A stretch of 6,541 nt of DNA from Gammaproteobacteria bacterium (GTDB taxonomy: Bacteria > Pseudomonadota > Gammaproteobacteria > GRL18), in contig JANELJ010000127.1 of NCBI GenBank assembly GCA_024511395.1, forward strand, positions 1 through 6,541, given 5' to 3'. The notes under the pieces are model-generated. The model made no database searches, was not told the DNA's origin, and saw only the letters and a list, made by a program, of their open reading frames with translations. Shown piece by piece: positions 6,466 through 6,541 of the stretch. Positions within the stretch are counted from its first letter, which is position 1. Every line of letters starts with the position of its first letter. The position numbers were made by a program, and so were the translations under genes.

Positions 6466-6541
6466 TTAAAATTTATTGATTACCTCAGTTAACCGATAGT
6501 CCGTAACAGGAACCGGGTATCCCTTGCTGAAGCCGCCGTGA
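6466..6541 (-). CDS. C-terminal end of an unrecognised protein (partial, runs off the window)
   Basis: On the minus strand a frame is open from the window edge (first whole codon CAC at 6540-6538) to a TAA at 6468-6466. It gives 24 residues beginning HGGFSKGYPVPVTDY and ending EVINKF. The other two minus frames in this stretch also reach stops, but this one has the more protein-like composition and ends just before the ppk2 leader. I do not recognise the family. The stop is followed directly by an ATG (6465) that would lengthen ppk2, but that ATG has no ribosome-binding site. The fragment is too short to be sure it is coding. Confidence 0.45.
   Translation of the reverse strand, partial: HGGFSKGYPVPVTDYRLTEVINKF

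Overview
The window looks like a piece of a gammaproteobacterial chromosome. RlmG is essentially a gammaproteobacterial protein, and RmuC, the ZnuABC set and the single-domain PPK2 all fit that group. Base composition is moderate, slightly AT-rich by eye. I cannot name a genus. Every recognisable gene is on the minus strand, so transcription runs from the right edge (6541) to the left edge (1).

In order of transcription: the last 24 codons of an unrecognised gene (6541-6466); a polyphosphate kinase 2 gene, ppk2 (6390-5509), with its own clear ribosome-binding site and a perfect -10 hexamer; an M23 zinc metalloendopeptidase gene overlapping ppk2 by one base but broken by two opposite frameshifts (5509-4619); the high-affinity zinc/manganese ABC importer as znuA (binding protein), znuC (ATPase) and znuB (permease) (4584-2085); rmuC, a membrane-anchored coiled-coil protein with a nuclease-like fold (2041-584); and, overlapping rmuC by one base, a gene matching only the N-terminal part of the 23S rRNA methyltransferase RlmG (584-105). 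The last 104 bases hold two inverted repeats and no supportable gene.

Gaps between the genes are 30-43 bases or one-base overlaps, so ppk2-M23-znuACB-rmuC-rlmG' could be one transcriptional unit, perhaps with internal promoters. The functional core is the zinc importer. An M23 peptidase needs zinc, and its position beside znuA recalls the mepM-znuA neighbourhood of E. coli. PPK2, RmuC and RlmG have no obvious mechanistic link to zinc and may simply be co-transcribed.

I see no clearly new defence, mobile or RNA system. The points most worth a second look are the paired +1/-1 frameshifts in the M23 gene, the loss of the catalytic half of rlmG next to unusual hairpins, a Glu in ZnuA where the first metal-binding His usually sits, and AT-rich promoter or operator-like sequences before ppk2 and znuC.
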